Of a stretch of 20,451 nt of DNA, positions 1 to 8,099 are shown piece by piece. The position numbers and the translations under genes are program-made. The notes beneath the pieces were generated by a model, which saw only the letters and a program-made list of their open reading frames with translations, was not told the DNA's origin and did no database searches. Every line of letters starts with the position of its first letter. The stretch's first letter is position 1. Source of the stretch: CAZBLP01 sp964492825 (lineage in GTDB: Bacteria; DYJV01); the NCBI GenBank assembly GCA_964492825.1, contig CAZBLP010000039.1:1-20451 (forward strand), given 5' to 3'.

Positions 1-11
1 ATTAAGAGGAG

Positions 12-95
12 TGCCGAGGGTGGGACTCGAACCCACACGGGATTGCTCCCACTGGATTTTGAGTCCAGCGCGTCTGCCAGTTTCACCACCTCGGC
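12..95 (-). tRNA. tRNA-Leu (anticodon CAA)
   Basis: Read on the minus strand, the 5' acceptor arm GCCGAGG pairs with CCTCGGC near the 3' end, and the discriminator base is A. The anticodon loop is CTCAAAA closed by TGGA/TCCA, which places CAA at positions 34-36 and reads UUG leucine codons. A long variable arm (GGGA pairing with TCCC) and a T arm with GGTTCGAGTCC support a class II leucine tRNA. The 3' CCA is not encoded: CTC follows the discriminator, so a nucleotidyltransferase must add it. The gene diverges from mlaA; the 231 bases between them are AT-rich and show no further gene. Confidence 0.96.
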
Positions 96-326
96 AATAT
101 TAATAATTGCCGTCTGTTATCATTGAATTTTATTTATGTCAAGTCTATTATACTTTTTCTTAAATTTGTTATTTGTTTCTCAAAGCATTAAATATATTGA
201 TTTATAAAATAAAATATGTTAGGTAGTAATAAGCTATTATAACAGAGCATTGAAAGGATTATTGAAATCAGATAGTTATATTGGTAATTATTAGTTATTA
301 AAGTAATTGTCTATGGGAGAATAATC

Positions 327-1058
327 ATGATAAAAAAGAAAATATTTCTTATTTTTATAGTTATACTTTATATATTGATTTTTACTATTCATCTTTATTC
401 TGAAACCGGGACAGAAGCTTCTACTTTTGAAGATGAATTTTCAGAAACCAGTGATATTGTAGCTGACCCTTTGGAACCCTACAACAGGTTAGCAACTTCT
501 TTTAATGATAAAATGTATTTCTGGGCATTAGAGCCTGTTTCAAGCGGCTACTCCAAGATTGTACCAGAAGGCCCTAGAATAGGTATTAAAAATTTTTTCA
601 GAAACATTGCTTTTCCAGTAAGATTTATAAACAGTTTGCTTCAATTCAAGTTTGAAAAAGCAGGTATTGAAACAGTTAGATTTATTGTTAATTCCACTAT
701 TGGCTTAGCCGGTTTCGGAGATGCGGCAAATTATAGCCTTAAGTTAGAGCCGCAAGATGAAGATTTCGGTCAAACTCTTGGTTTTTATCATATAGGCAGT
801 CTTTTTCACATTGATTGGCCATTTTTAGGCCCTTCAAATTTAAGAGACAGTGTGGGATATGTTGTGGACTTATTTTTAAACCCTATTAACTATATACCAA
901 ATTTATGGGTAGTTACAGCTATTCATGTTTTTGAAAAGATTAACAAAACATCTCTTCATTTAGGAGAATATGAGAAATTAAAAAAAGAATCTGTTGATTA
1001 CTACATACAACTCAGAGATTCCTACGAGCAATATAGAAATAAGGAGATAAAGGAGTAG
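327..1058 (+). CDS. mlaA: MlaA/VacJ family outer-membrane lipid transport protein, without lipobox
   Basis: MlaA family proteins sit in the outer membrane and move mislocalised phospholipids between the outer leaflet and the periplasmic carrier MlaC. The 243-residue product shows family hallmarks: DPLEPYNR at residues 47-54, NSTIGLAGFGD at 122-132, then EDFGQTLG and GPSNLRDSVG at 168-177. A hydrophobic stretch at residues 5-24 is a signal sequence ending near LYS-ET. Typical MlaA proteins are lipoproteins, but this one has no cysteine anywhere, so lipid anchoring is impossible; a type I signal or an uncleaved anchor is more likely. GGGAG at 315-319 supports the start. The gene lies 4 bases before mlaC, so the two are probably cotranscribed. 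The family call is confident; the anchoring mode is inferred. Confidence 0.92.
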   Translation: MIKKKIFLIFIVILYILIFTIHLYSETGTEASTFEDEFSETSDIVADPLEPYNRLATSFNDKMYFWALEPVSSGYSKIVPEGPRIGIKNFFRNIAFPVRFINSLLQFKFEKAGIETVRFIVNSTIGLAGFGDAANYSLKLEPQDEDFGQTLGFYHIGSLFHIDWPFLGPSNLRDSVGYVVDLFLNPINYIPNLWVVTAIHVFEKINKTSLHLGEYEKLKKESVDYYIQLRDSYEQYRNKEIKE

Positions 1059-1062
1059 TAAA

Positions 1063-1662
1063 ATGATTAAAAAAACTTTTCTTCTTTTATTGTTTTCATT
1101 AATTGCAATAAACTTATGTTTTGCAAATACAGATAACAAAAGTAATGATAAAGCTTATGTCAAAAGCATAATAAAAGAAAAAACCGATAAAGCACTCCAA
1201 TTAATCAATAATGATAATCTCACTGAACAAGAAAAAAAAGATAAAATATTTCAAATTATAGGGCCAAGTTTTGATTTTAATATTATGTCAAAACTTGTAT
1301 TAGGTAAAAAATACTGGTCTAAATTAAGTAAAGAGGAAAAAGAGAGGTTTATAAAATTATTTGAAAAGAAGATAAAAATAGTTTATCTGGATAGAGTTTC
1401 AATTTCAGGTAAGTTAAATGTTAAATATAAAGAACCTGTACAAAAAAACAAGAAAATCATATACATCCCTGCTACTTTCACTATAAAGGATAAAAATTAT
1501 TCAGTATTATTCAAAGTATGGAAATCTAAAAAAGGGTGGAAAATATATGATATAGAAGTGGAAGGAATTAGTATTATAAGAACTTATAAGTCACAATTTC
1601 ATGATATTTTAAGCAAAGGCTCCATGGATAGCTTATTTAAAAAGTTAGAAAGTTCTAATTAA
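1063..1662 (+). CDS. mlaC: MlaC/Ttg2D/HpnM-type periplasmic lipid carrier
   Basis: The 199-residue protein has an N-terminal signal peptide (hydrophobic residues 5-20, probable cleavage after CFA at 19-21). The mature part has the MlaC/Ttg2 fold pattern: an early GPSFDFNIMSKLVLGKKYW segment, a helix rich in K/E with FIKLFEKK, then beta strands ending in VLFKVWKSKKGWKIYDIEVEGISII. The family binds lipid acyl chains in a periplasmic cavity and shuttles them between membranes. HpnM, the homologue found in hopanoid clusters, belongs to the same family and also lies beside an RND transporter. AAGGAG ahead of the start and the 4-base gap from mlaA fit an operon. Length is normal for the family. The cargo (phospholipid, hopanoid or other) cannot be read from the sequence. 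Confidence 0.87.
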   Translation: MIKKTFLLLLFSLIAINLCFANTDNKSNDKAYVKSIIKEKTDKALQLINNDNLTEQEKKDKIFQIIGPSFDFNIMSKLVLGKKYWSKLSKEEKERFIKLFEKKIKIVYLDRVSISGKLNVKYKEPVQKNKKIIYIPATFTIKDKNYSVLFKVWKSKKGWKIYDIEVEGISIIRTYKSQFHDILSKGSMDSLFKKLESSN

Positions 1663-1667
1663 GATAA

Positions 1668-4169
1668 ATGAAAAAAATTATTGACAAAGGGGCTGACCTT
1701 TTTGATAAATTAGTTTTAGGTCATCCTATTTTAACTATAATTATTTTTTTAGTTTTTATTGCATTTTTTTCCTATCACGCACAAGATTTCAGGATAGATG
1801 CATCTTCTGAAACACTTCTAAATGAAAACAACAAAGAGTTAAAAAATTACAGAGCTATTTCAAAAAGGTATGAATCAAAAGAATTTATAATCATTACATA
1901 CAAACCATATAATAATGACCTGTTCTCTCCTGAAATTTTATCTAACATTGCACGCTTAAAAAAAGAAATTGAAAAATTAAAAAGAGTTGAAAGCGTTACT
2001 ACAATTTTAGATGTGCCTCTTATTGAAACTGCTCAAAAAATGAATATTAAAGATTTAACCAAAAATATACCAACTATTCAAACACCTGGCATAGATATCT
2101 CTCTTGCTAAAAAAGAGTTTAAAACCAGCCCGTTATATAAAAACCTTTTAGTTTCTCCGGATCTTGAAGCAACAGCTATTCAGGTTATTTTAAAACCAAC
2201 TTTAAAATATAATAAATTAATTGAAGAAAGAACAATGCTTGCTGAAAAATCAGCTAAGCAGGGGCTTACTAAAGAAGAAAAAATTAAATATAAAAATTTA
2301 AATAAAAAAATAAGAAACGCTTTAGATAAAATTAATGATCAACGTCACAAAGACATTAACAAACTACGTGAAATTGTAAAAAAATATAAAAACAACGCAA
2401 AAATCATACTTGGCGGTGTTCCTTTAATAGCAGACGATCTTATTATTTTTATAAAAAATGATTTAAAAGTTTTCGGTATAGGTGTTTTTATTTTTATGCT
2501 TTTAACGCTTATAATCTCATTTAGAAAAATCAGATGGGTTATATTGCCTATGCTGTGTTGCGGTTTTTCTGTCACTGTAATGATGGGAATTTTAGGATTA
2601 TTTGACTGGGAAGTAACTGTTATATCATCTAATTTCATATCATTACAGCTTATTCTTACAATGTCAATAGCCATACATTTAATTGTAAGATATGAAGAAT
2701 TTCATTCAGAAGATATTAATATGCCTAATAAGGCTCTAATCAGCAATACTATAAAAGATAAATTCATTCCCTGTTTATACACTACCCTTACTACAGTTGC
2801 AGGTTTTTCATCTCTCCTGCTCTGCAATTTAAAACCTGTACGTACTTTTGGATGGATGATGAGTGTCGGTTTGTTAGTATCTTTAGTTCTCACTTTTATT
2901 TTTTTTCCTGCACAAGTAATGCTCCTTAAAAAGCCAACTCCTATAAAAAAGCAAAAATCTGAGCCAAAATTTTCTCTTTTAGGAGCAATTGCAAATTTAG
3001 TTGACGGTAGAGAAAAAACCATAATTGTCAGCAGCGTAATCATTCTACTTCTAAGTGTTTTTGGAATGTCAACACTTAAAGTGGAAAACAGTTTCATAGA
3101 TTATTTCAAACATACCACTGAAATATATCAGGGGTTAAAATTTATAGACCAAAAATTAGGAGGTACAACACCATTTGATGTTGTGTTAAAATTCCAAGAT
3201 GAAAAATCAACACCTGCCAAATCATCAAGTGACGGAGACGATCTTTTTGAGGAATTTGACGAAGAAAAAGATAGTAATAATCCTGCATACTGGTTTACAG
3301 AAAATAAAATGTCTGTTATTAAAAAAGTCCACAAATATTTAACTTCAGTTCCTCATGTTGGTAAAGTTTTATCTCTTGAAACTTTTCTGCAGGTAATTCA
3401 GAAAATAAATAAAGACAAACCCCTTGATAATTTTGAACTGGCACTTTTATACAAAAATCTTCCTGAGAAAATTAAAAATGACGTTCTCAAACCGTATGTA
3501 TCCATAGAAAATAATGAAGCTCATCTTGTTGCAAGAGTAAAAGATTCAGACAAAGGGTTAAGGCGAAATGAACTTTTAAAGAAACTACATTACGATTTTA
3601 CTAATAAACTCGGATTAAAAAAAGACAGCTTCCTTATTACAGGTATTCTTGTGTTATACAACAATATTCTCCAAAGTCTTTTTAAATCTCAGATTCTTAC
3701 ATTAGGCTTTACAGTATTACTTTTAATGATTATGTTTTTAATTCTTTTCAGGTCATTTAAAATTTCTTTAATTGCAATTTTCCCTAATGCTTTGCCTGTC
3801 TTATTTGTTTTAGGTTTTATGGGTTGGTCAAATATTCATTTGGATATGATGACAATTACAATTGCAGCTATTACTATGGGAATAGCAGTGGATGACACTA
3901 TTCATTATATACATAGATTTGAGCAAGAATTTAAAATCAATAAAAATTACAAAAAAGCCATGCATATTTGCGGTAAAACCATTGCATCAGCCATGTTCTA
4001 TACATCTCTTGTAATTACAATAGGATTTTCAATTCTTGTTTTTTCAAATTTTATACCTACAATCTATTTCGGCCTTTTAACAGGTCTTGCAATGGTAGTT
4101 GCTTTTATTGCAAATATTACATTACTCCCTGCCTTAATTGTGATTTTCAAACCTTTTGGCAAAGAATAA
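1668..4169 (+). CDS. RND superfamily exporter (MMPL/HpnN-like)
   Basis: The 833-residue protein has the duplicated layout of RND exporters: a transmembrane helix near residues 20-35, a large periplasmic loop to about 260, a helix bundle at about 265-425, a second lone helix near 450-468, a second periplasmic loop to about 660, and a final bundle to the C-terminus. MGIAVDDTIHYIHR in the last bundle carries the paired aspartates D742/D743 expected for proton relay; the matching helix of the first half (LTMSIAIHLIVRYEEF) lacks them. Such pumps beside MlaA and MlaC are likely lipid exporters, as proposed for HpnN with hopanoids. Residues about 515-540 form an unusually acidic insert (DGDDLFEEFDEEKD). 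The start lies 5 bases after the mlaC stop with only a weak ribosome site, suggesting translational coupling. Confidence 0.88.
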   Translation: MKKIIDKGADLFDKLVLGHPILTIIIFLVFIAFFSYHAQDFRIDASSETLLNENNKELKNYRAISKRYESKEFIIITYKPYNNDLFSPEILSNIARLKKEIEKLKRVESVTTILDVPLIETAQKMNIKDLTKNIPTIQTPGIDISLAKKEFKTSPLYKNLLVSPDLEATAIQVILKPTLKYNKLIEERTMLAEKSAKQGLTKEEKIKYKNLNKKIRNALDKINDQRHKDINKLREIVKKYKNNAKIILGGVPLIADDLIIFIKNDLKVFGIGVFIFMLLTLIISFRKIRWVILPMLCCGFSVTVMMGILGLFDWEVTVISSNFISLQLILTMSIAIHLIVRYEEFHSEDINMPNKALISNTIKDKFIPCLYTTLTTVAGFSSLLLCNLKPVRTFGWMMSVGLLVSLVLTFIFFPAQVMLLKKPTPIKKQKSEPKFSLLGAIANLVDGREKTIIVSSVIILLLSVFGMSTLKVENSFIDYFKHTTEIYQGLKFIDQKLGGTTPFDVVLKFQDEKSTPAKSSSDGDDLFEEFDEEKDSNNPAYWFTENKMSVIKKVHKYLTSVPHVGKVLSLETFLQVIQKINKDKPLDNFELALLYKNLPEKIKNDVLKPYVSIENNEAHLVARVKDSDKGLRRNELLKKLHYDFTNKLGLKKDSFLITGILVLYNNILQSLFKSQILTLGFTVLLLMIMFLILFRSFKISLIAIFPNALPVLFVLGFMGWSNIHLDMMTITIAAITMGIAVDDTIHYIHRFEQEFKINKNYKKAMHICGKTIASAMFYTSLVITIGFSILVFSNFIPTIYFGLLTGLAMVVAFIANITLLPALIVIFKPFGKE

Positions 4170-4181
4170 ATTTTAAAAAAA

Positions 4182-4217
4182 TTGACTAAAAAAATTAAAT
4201 ATGATAGTTTTTACCTA
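4182..4217 (+). promoter_or_regulatory. possible sigma-70 promoter for the ahbB-like gene
   Basis: TTGACT at 4182-4187 is a good -35 element. With a 17-base spacer the -10 would be TAGTTT at 4205-4210, which matches poorly; GATAGT at 4203-4208 matches better but with a 15-base spacer. The predicted start falls at or within two bases of the ATG at 4217, and no Shine-Dalgarno sequence precedes that ATG. This is an inference from pattern only. Confidence 0.33.
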
Positions 4218-4687
4218 TGATTGATAAAAAAGATATTGAAATTATAAAAATTATTCAGGAATCTGTGCCTATATCTAAAACACCATTTAAAGATATTGCT
4301 CAAAAGGTTAATATCAGCGAAAATGAGGTGTTAGAGAGAATCAGGCGTATGAAAAAAGATGGTATCATTAGAAGATTCGGAGCAATTTTACGACATCAGA
4401 GAGCAGGAATTACTGCAAACGGGATGATTGTATGGGATATTCCAGACGATAAAGTAGAAACTATTGGGAAAAAATTTGCTTCTTTTAAAGAAGTAAGTCA
4501 TTGCTATGAAAGACCTAAAAGTCACAAATGGCAATATAACGTTTACACAATGGTACATGGGAAAAGTAAGGAAGAATGTTATAAAATAGCTGAAAAACTT
4601 TCACAATTATCAGGGATTAAAAACTATAAGATTTTGTTCAGCGAAAAGGAATTTAAAAAATCTTCCATGAAATATTTTGTTGATTAA
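4217..4687 (+). CDS. ahbB: siroheme decarboxylase subunit, AhbA/AhbB (NirDLGH) family
   Basis: The 156-residue protein has an Lrp/AsnC-like layout: a helix-turn-helix region at residues 5-52, then a ferredoxin-like domain. RRFGAILRHQRAGITANGMIVWDIPD (residues 52-77) and HCYERP...WQYNVYTMVHG (95-115) are typical of siroheme decarboxylases and not of amino-acid-responsive Lrp regulators. The enzyme removes acetate carboxyls of siroheme to give didecarboxysiroheme, in heme synthesis through siroheme or in heme d1 synthesis. It usually works as a pair of homologous subunits; only one is seen here, so the partner must lie elsewhere, or this protein acts alone. AhbB is favoured over AhbA by the CYERP and YN-MVHG motifs, but the subunit assignment is tentative. 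The next gene, hemL, also belongs to tetrapyrrole synthesis. No Shine-Dalgarno precedes the start. Confidence 0.8.
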   Translation: MIDKKDIEIIKIIQESVPISKTPFKDIAQKVNISENEVLERIRRMKKDGIIRRFGAILRHQRAGITANGMIVWDIPDDKVETIGKKFASFKEVSHCYERPKSHKWQYNVYTMVHGKSKEECYKIAEKLSQLSGIKNYKILFSEKEFKKSSMKYFVD

Positions 4688-4747
4688 GACCATTTGTAAA
4701 ACAGCAAACTTATTAAAATTATAGCAATAATAAAAATTTTTATGAGC

Positions 4748-4845
4748 CATAATCTGTATGGCTATTGACTTGGAGCATCTGAATTCAAGCACGGATTATG
4801 CTTTTCAGAATATTTTATCCAATTAAAAATCAAATTTAGATGCTC
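4748..4845 (+). promoter_or_regulatory. candidate structured leader RNA (pseudoknot) before hemL
   Basis: In the 189-base gap before hemL, CATAATCTGT (4748-4757) can pair with ACGGATTATG (4791-4800) as ten base pairs including one G-U. Its 33-base loop holds GAGCATCTGAATT (4773-4785), which can pair over 13 positions, with one G-U, to AATTTAGATGCTC (4833-4845). The two helices interleave and so form an H-type pseudoknot or mutually exclusive folds. CTTG/CAAG (4769-4772, 4786-4789) could close the loop exactly around the 13-base arm. AGCCA/TGGCT (4745-4749, 4759-4763) is a small competing hairpin. The hemL ribosome site AAGGGGG begins 19 bases after the last arm. I recognise no known riboswitch class. 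Transcription across the region is assumed. Confidence 0.5.
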
Positions 4846-4876
4846 AACAAACTCTTAACTTATAAGGGGGATTTTT

Positions 4877-6169
4877 ATGAGCAATAAATCTTTTGAGCTT
4901 TTTTCAGAAGCAAAAAAATTTATACCAGGTGGTGTAAATAGCCCTGTTAGGGCTTTCAAATCTGTAGGCTTGAATCCACTGTTTATCTCCAAAGCCAAAG
5001 GTTCCAAAATATATGACATTGAGAACAATGAATATATTGATTATGTTGGCTCATGGGGACCTATGATTCTCGGCCATTCTAATCCTGTGATAATCAATGC
5101 ATTAAAAGAACAACTTGAATTTGGCACAAGTTTCGGAGCTCCTACAGCCAAAGAAATTGAATTGGCAAAACTTATAAATGAATCAGTTCCATCTATTGAA
5201 AAAATACGGCTTGTAAATTCAGGCACTGAAGCTACAATGAGTGCTATCCGTATTGCACGGGGTTATACAGGCAAGGATAAAATTATAAAATTTGAAGGCT
5301 GTTATCACGGCCATGTAGATGCTCTTTTAGTTAAAGCAGGTTCCGGGGCTCTTACTTTTGGCACACCAGATTCACCTGGCATTCCTGGAGATTTTGCAAA
5401 ACTTACTTTAATTGCAGAATTTAATAATATAGATTCTGTTAAAAATTTAATATCTGAAAACAAAAATGAAATAGCAGCTGTTATTCTGGAGCCTGTGCCA
5501 GGTAATATGGGAGTAGTTGAACCTGATATGAATTTTTTAAAAGAATTAAGAGAAATTACGGCAAATGAAGGTATTGTACTGATTTTTGACGAAGTTATGA
5601 GTGGTTTCAGAGTCTCTATTGGAGGAGCACAAAAACTTTATAATATTGTCCCGGATCTAACCACCCTTGGTAAAATAATAGGTGGCGGTTTGCCAGTAGG
5701 CGCTTTTGGAGGCAAAAGGGAAATTATGGATTGTGTGGCACCAGAAGGTAAAGTTTATCAGGCTGGTACTTTATCAGGCAATCCTTTAGCTGTTACAGCT
5801 GGTATAGAAACTTTAAAATTATTGAAAAATAATAAACTTTACAGAAAACTTGACGAGTTGTCTGAATATTTAACAGACGGAATGAAAAATATTATAAAAC
5901 ACAGTCCACTTCCCCACTGTTTCAAGAGAGTGGGTTCAATGTTCTGCTTATTTTTTACTAACAATAATGTTAAAAATTTTAAAGATGCTGTTTCATCTGA
6001 TACAAAACTTTTTGCAAAATATTTTAGTCTTATGCTTAGAGAGAATATCTACATTGCTCCTTCTCAATATGAAGCCGGATTTTTATCAACTGCTCATACA
6101 AAAGAAGACCTTGATAAAACACTTGAAGCTTTTGAAAAAGCAATAAAAAATTTAACAAAAGAGGGGTAA
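4877..6169 (+). CDS. hemL: glutamate-1-semialdehyde 2,1-aminomutase
   Basis: HemL converts glutamate-1-semialdehyde to 5-aminolevulinate, the last step of the C5 route that starts from glutamyl-tRNA, using pyridoxal phosphate. The 430-residue length is standard. It opens with the family signature FIPGGVNSPVRAF and contains VNSGTEATMSAIRIARG, YHGHVDALLVKAGSG, the cofactor aspartate region LIFDEVMSGFR, and TLGKIIGGGLPVGAFGGK, where K266 should hold the cofactor. The motif YQAGTLSGNPLAVTAG follows. AAGGGGG at 4864-4870 gives a strong ribosome site. The stop is 1 base from the sufC start, so the two are surely cotranscribed. The structured leader upstream suggests post-transcriptional control. 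No feature looks damaged. Confidence 0.97.
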   Translation: MSNKSFELFSEAKKFIPGGVNSPVRAFKSVGLNPLFISKAKGSKIYDIENNEYIDYVGSWGPMILGHSNPVIINALKEQLEFGTSFGAPTAKEIELAKLINESVPSIEKIRLVNSGTEATMSAIRIARGYTGKDKIIKFEGCYHGHVDALLVKAGSGALTFGTPDSPGIPGDFAKLTLIAEFNNIDSVKNLISENKNEIAAVILEPVPGNMGVVEPDMNFLKELREITANEGIVLIFDEVMSGFRVSIGGAQKLYNIVPDLTTLGKIIGGGLPVGAFGGKREIMDCVAPEGKVYQAGTLSGNPLAVTAGIETLKLLKNNKLYRKLDELSEYLTDGMKNIIKHSPLPHCFKRVGSMFCLFFTNNNVKNFKDAVSSDTKLFAKYFSLMLRENIYIAPSQYEAGFLSTAHTKEDLDKTLEAFEKAIKNLTKEG

Positions 6170-6170
6170 A

Positions 6171-6905
6171 ATGTTAGTAATTGAAAATTTAAAAGTTGAA
6201 GTTGAAGGTAAAGAAATCTTGCACGGAATAAATTTAAGAATTGCCAAAGGTGAGACTCATGTTATTTTTGGCAAAAACGGAAGCGGCAAATCAACTTTGC
6301 TTATGACAATTATGGGTTTTTCCAAATACAAAATTACTTCTGGAAAAATATTTTTTAAAGGAAAAGACATTACTGATTTACCTATGTTTGAACGGGCAAA
6401 GCTCGGTATGGGCATGGCTTTTCAAAGACCTCCTTCTATAAAAGGCCTAAAAACCAAGGAGATGATAAAACTAATTAAAAAGGTTGATGAAAAAACAGAA
6501 ATTTTAGCTAAAGAAGTTGATTTTGAAAAATTTTTAAATAGAGATTTAAACTTCGGTTTTTCCGGAGGTGAGTTAAAAAGGTCAGAACTACTTCAGTTAA
6601 TGGCTCAAAATCCTGATTTTATAATGCTTGATGAGCCTGAATCAGGAGTTGATGTTGAAAATATTAAAATTCTCGGAAGAGTTGTTTGGCACCTACTTGA
6701 AAAAAACGTCAGAATTAAAGAAGGCAGAAAAAAATCCGGTCTTATTATTACTCACACAGGCTATATTCTTGATTATGTTGATGCAGATAGAGGACATGTA
6801 ATTCTTGACGGTTACCTTATGTGTAGCGGCAACCCAAGGGAAATGTTCAGAGAAATACAGGATGCAGGTTATGACAAATGCGTATCGTGTATGGCTGCAG
6901 GGTAG
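6171..6905 (+). CDS. sufC: Fe-S cluster assembly ATPase SufC
   Basis: SufC is the ABC-type ATPase that drives the SufB scaffold in iron-sulfur cluster assembly in the cytoplasm. The 244-residue protein shows Walker A GKNGSGKST (34-42), the Q-loop in MAFQRPPSIKGL (near 82-93), signature SGGELKR (131-137), Walker B IMLDEPESG (151-159) and a switch histidine in IITHTGYIL. MAFQRP, ELKRSELLQ and DEPESGVD are typical of SufC and not of import ATPases. The C-terminus ends in CVSCMAAG, with two cysteines that could be noted but have no assigned role. It starts 1 base after hemL with AGAGGGG as ribosome site and is followed 55 bases later by a sufB-like gene. No sufS, sufU or sufE occurs in the window. 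Confidence 0.95.
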   Translation: MLVIENLKVEVEGKEILHGINLRIAKGETHVIFGKNGSGKSTLLMTIMGFSKYKITSGKIFFKGKDITDLPMFERAKLGMGMAFQRPPSIKGLKTKEMIKLIKKVDEKTEILAKEVDFEKFLNRDLNFGFSGGELKRSELLQLMAQNPDFIMLDEPESGVDVENIKILGRVVWHLLEKNVRIKEGRKKSGLIITHTGYILDYVDADRGHVILDGYLMCSGNPREMFREIQDAGYDKCVSCMAAG

Positions 6906-6960
6906 ATAGTTTGGAGCCTAATGCCTAATTTAACATTGGACCAAAATATTGGAGGGATTA

Positions 6961-8070
6961 ATGGAAGATATAAATAAAATCTTTGATGACAGAGACAAGG
7001 AAATACTTGAAAGCACAGGGATTGATATAAAAAGAGAGACAAGAACAGGTACTTTTATTCAATCTGACCATTCTGTTGTAAGCTGCAATATAAGGCAAGA
7101 TGGCATTGAAATTTTGCCTACAAAGGAAGCATTGAAAAAATATGACTGGTTAAAAGATTTAAAATTCAAATCTTTTAAAGGTAATGTTGACGATTTTTTA
7201 AAACAGGCAGATGATAAAGTTTCAAACGGATATTTTATTTATGCTAAAAAAGGTGTTAAAACAAAATATCCTGTTCAGGCATGTCTGTATATCAGCAATG
7301 ACAATGTTGAGCAATATGTTCATAATTTTATTATTGCTGAAGAAGGTGCTGAGCTGAATATAATTTCAGGTTGTGCTACATCGCATAAAGTATCTTCTGC
7401 TCTTCATGTGGGAATTTCCGAATTTTTTGTAAAGAAAAATGCTAAAATTTCTTTTACAATGATTCATAAATGGGGTGATAATGTAACTGTTACACCAAAA
7501 AGTGCAGCCATAGTGGAAGACAATGGTGTGTTTATTTCAAATTATATTTCATTTGATAAAGTTAAATTTTTAAAAATGTATCCGACTGTTTATTTAAACG
7601 GCAAAAATTCAATTGGGAGGTTTAATTCCATTGTTTTCGGACCTGAAGGGTCTCATATTGATCTTGGCTCAAGATGTGTTTTAAATGGCGAAGGCTCCAA
7701 AGCTGAAATAGTTTCAAGAACTGTTTCAGCAGGTGGTGATATTATAGCAAGAGGCCATCTTGTTGGTGCTGCAAAAGGTATAAAAGCTCATCTTGAATGT
7801 AATGGTTTATTATTGAAAGATAAAGGTTTAATCCATGCAGTTCCAGAGCTTGAAGCACATCTCAATGACGTTGATATGAGCCACGAAGCAGCTGTTGGCA
7901 AAATTGCTGAAGAAGAAATAGAATATTTAATGTCAAGAGGATTAACAGAAGAAGAAGCAACTTCTGCAATAGTCAGAGGATTTTTAAATGTAAAAATAGA
8001 AGGACTTCCTGAACGGTTAGAGAAACAAATAGAATTTTCACTTAATGAGTTAAATGATAAATTTTTTTAA
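6961..8070 (+). CDS. sufB: SufB/SufD family Fe-S scaffold protein (minimal SufCB type)
   Basis: This 369-residue protein is the partner of SufC. The C-terminal half is the SufB/SufD beta-helix core, with SRCVLNGEGSKAEI, the segment AHLECNGLLL and the terminal block DMSHEAAVGKIAEEEIEYLMSRGLTEEEA. C280 in AHLEC aligns by motif with the catalytic cysteine of SufB (HTQC in E. coli), which SufD lacks, so it should be a working scaffold. It is shorter than E. coli SufB and alone with SufC, as in the two-gene minimal (SmsCB-like) system. The start chosen is ATG 6961, with GGAGGG at 6951-6956 at proper spacing; a frame opening at TTG 6949 would overlap that ribosome site. The gatA start follows 29 bases after the stop. 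Confidence 0.9.
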   Translation: MEDINKIFDDRDKEILESTGIDIKRETRTGTFIQSDHSVVSCNIRQDGIEILPTKEALKKYDWLKDLKFKSFKGNVDDFLKQADDKVSNGYFIYAKKGVKTKYPVQACLYISNDNVEQYVHNFIIAEEGAELNIISGCATSHKVSSALHVGISEFFVKKNAKISFTMIHKWGDNVTVTPKSAAIVEDNGVFISNYISFDKVKFLKMYPTVYLNGKNSIGRFNSIVFGPEGSHIDLGSRCVLNGEGSKAEIVSRTVSAGGDIIARGHLVGAAKGIKAHLECNGLLLKDKGLIHAVPELEAHLNDVDMSHEAAVGKIAEEEIEYLMSRGLTEEEATSAIVRGFLNVKIEGLPERLEKQIEFSLNELNDKFF

Positions 8071-8099
8071 AAACAATAGATTTTTTGGAGGAGTAATTA

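Noticed and set aside
2345..3334. Open frames on the minus strand opposite the RND exporter gene
   Set aside because: They have no family motifs or ribosome sites and lie fully inside a clear plus-strand gene; AT-rich antisense frames often stay open.
6949..6960. Extended SufB-like start at TTG 6949
   Set aside because: The TTG overlaps the ribosome site GGAGGG at 6951-6956, which is well placed for ATG 6961.
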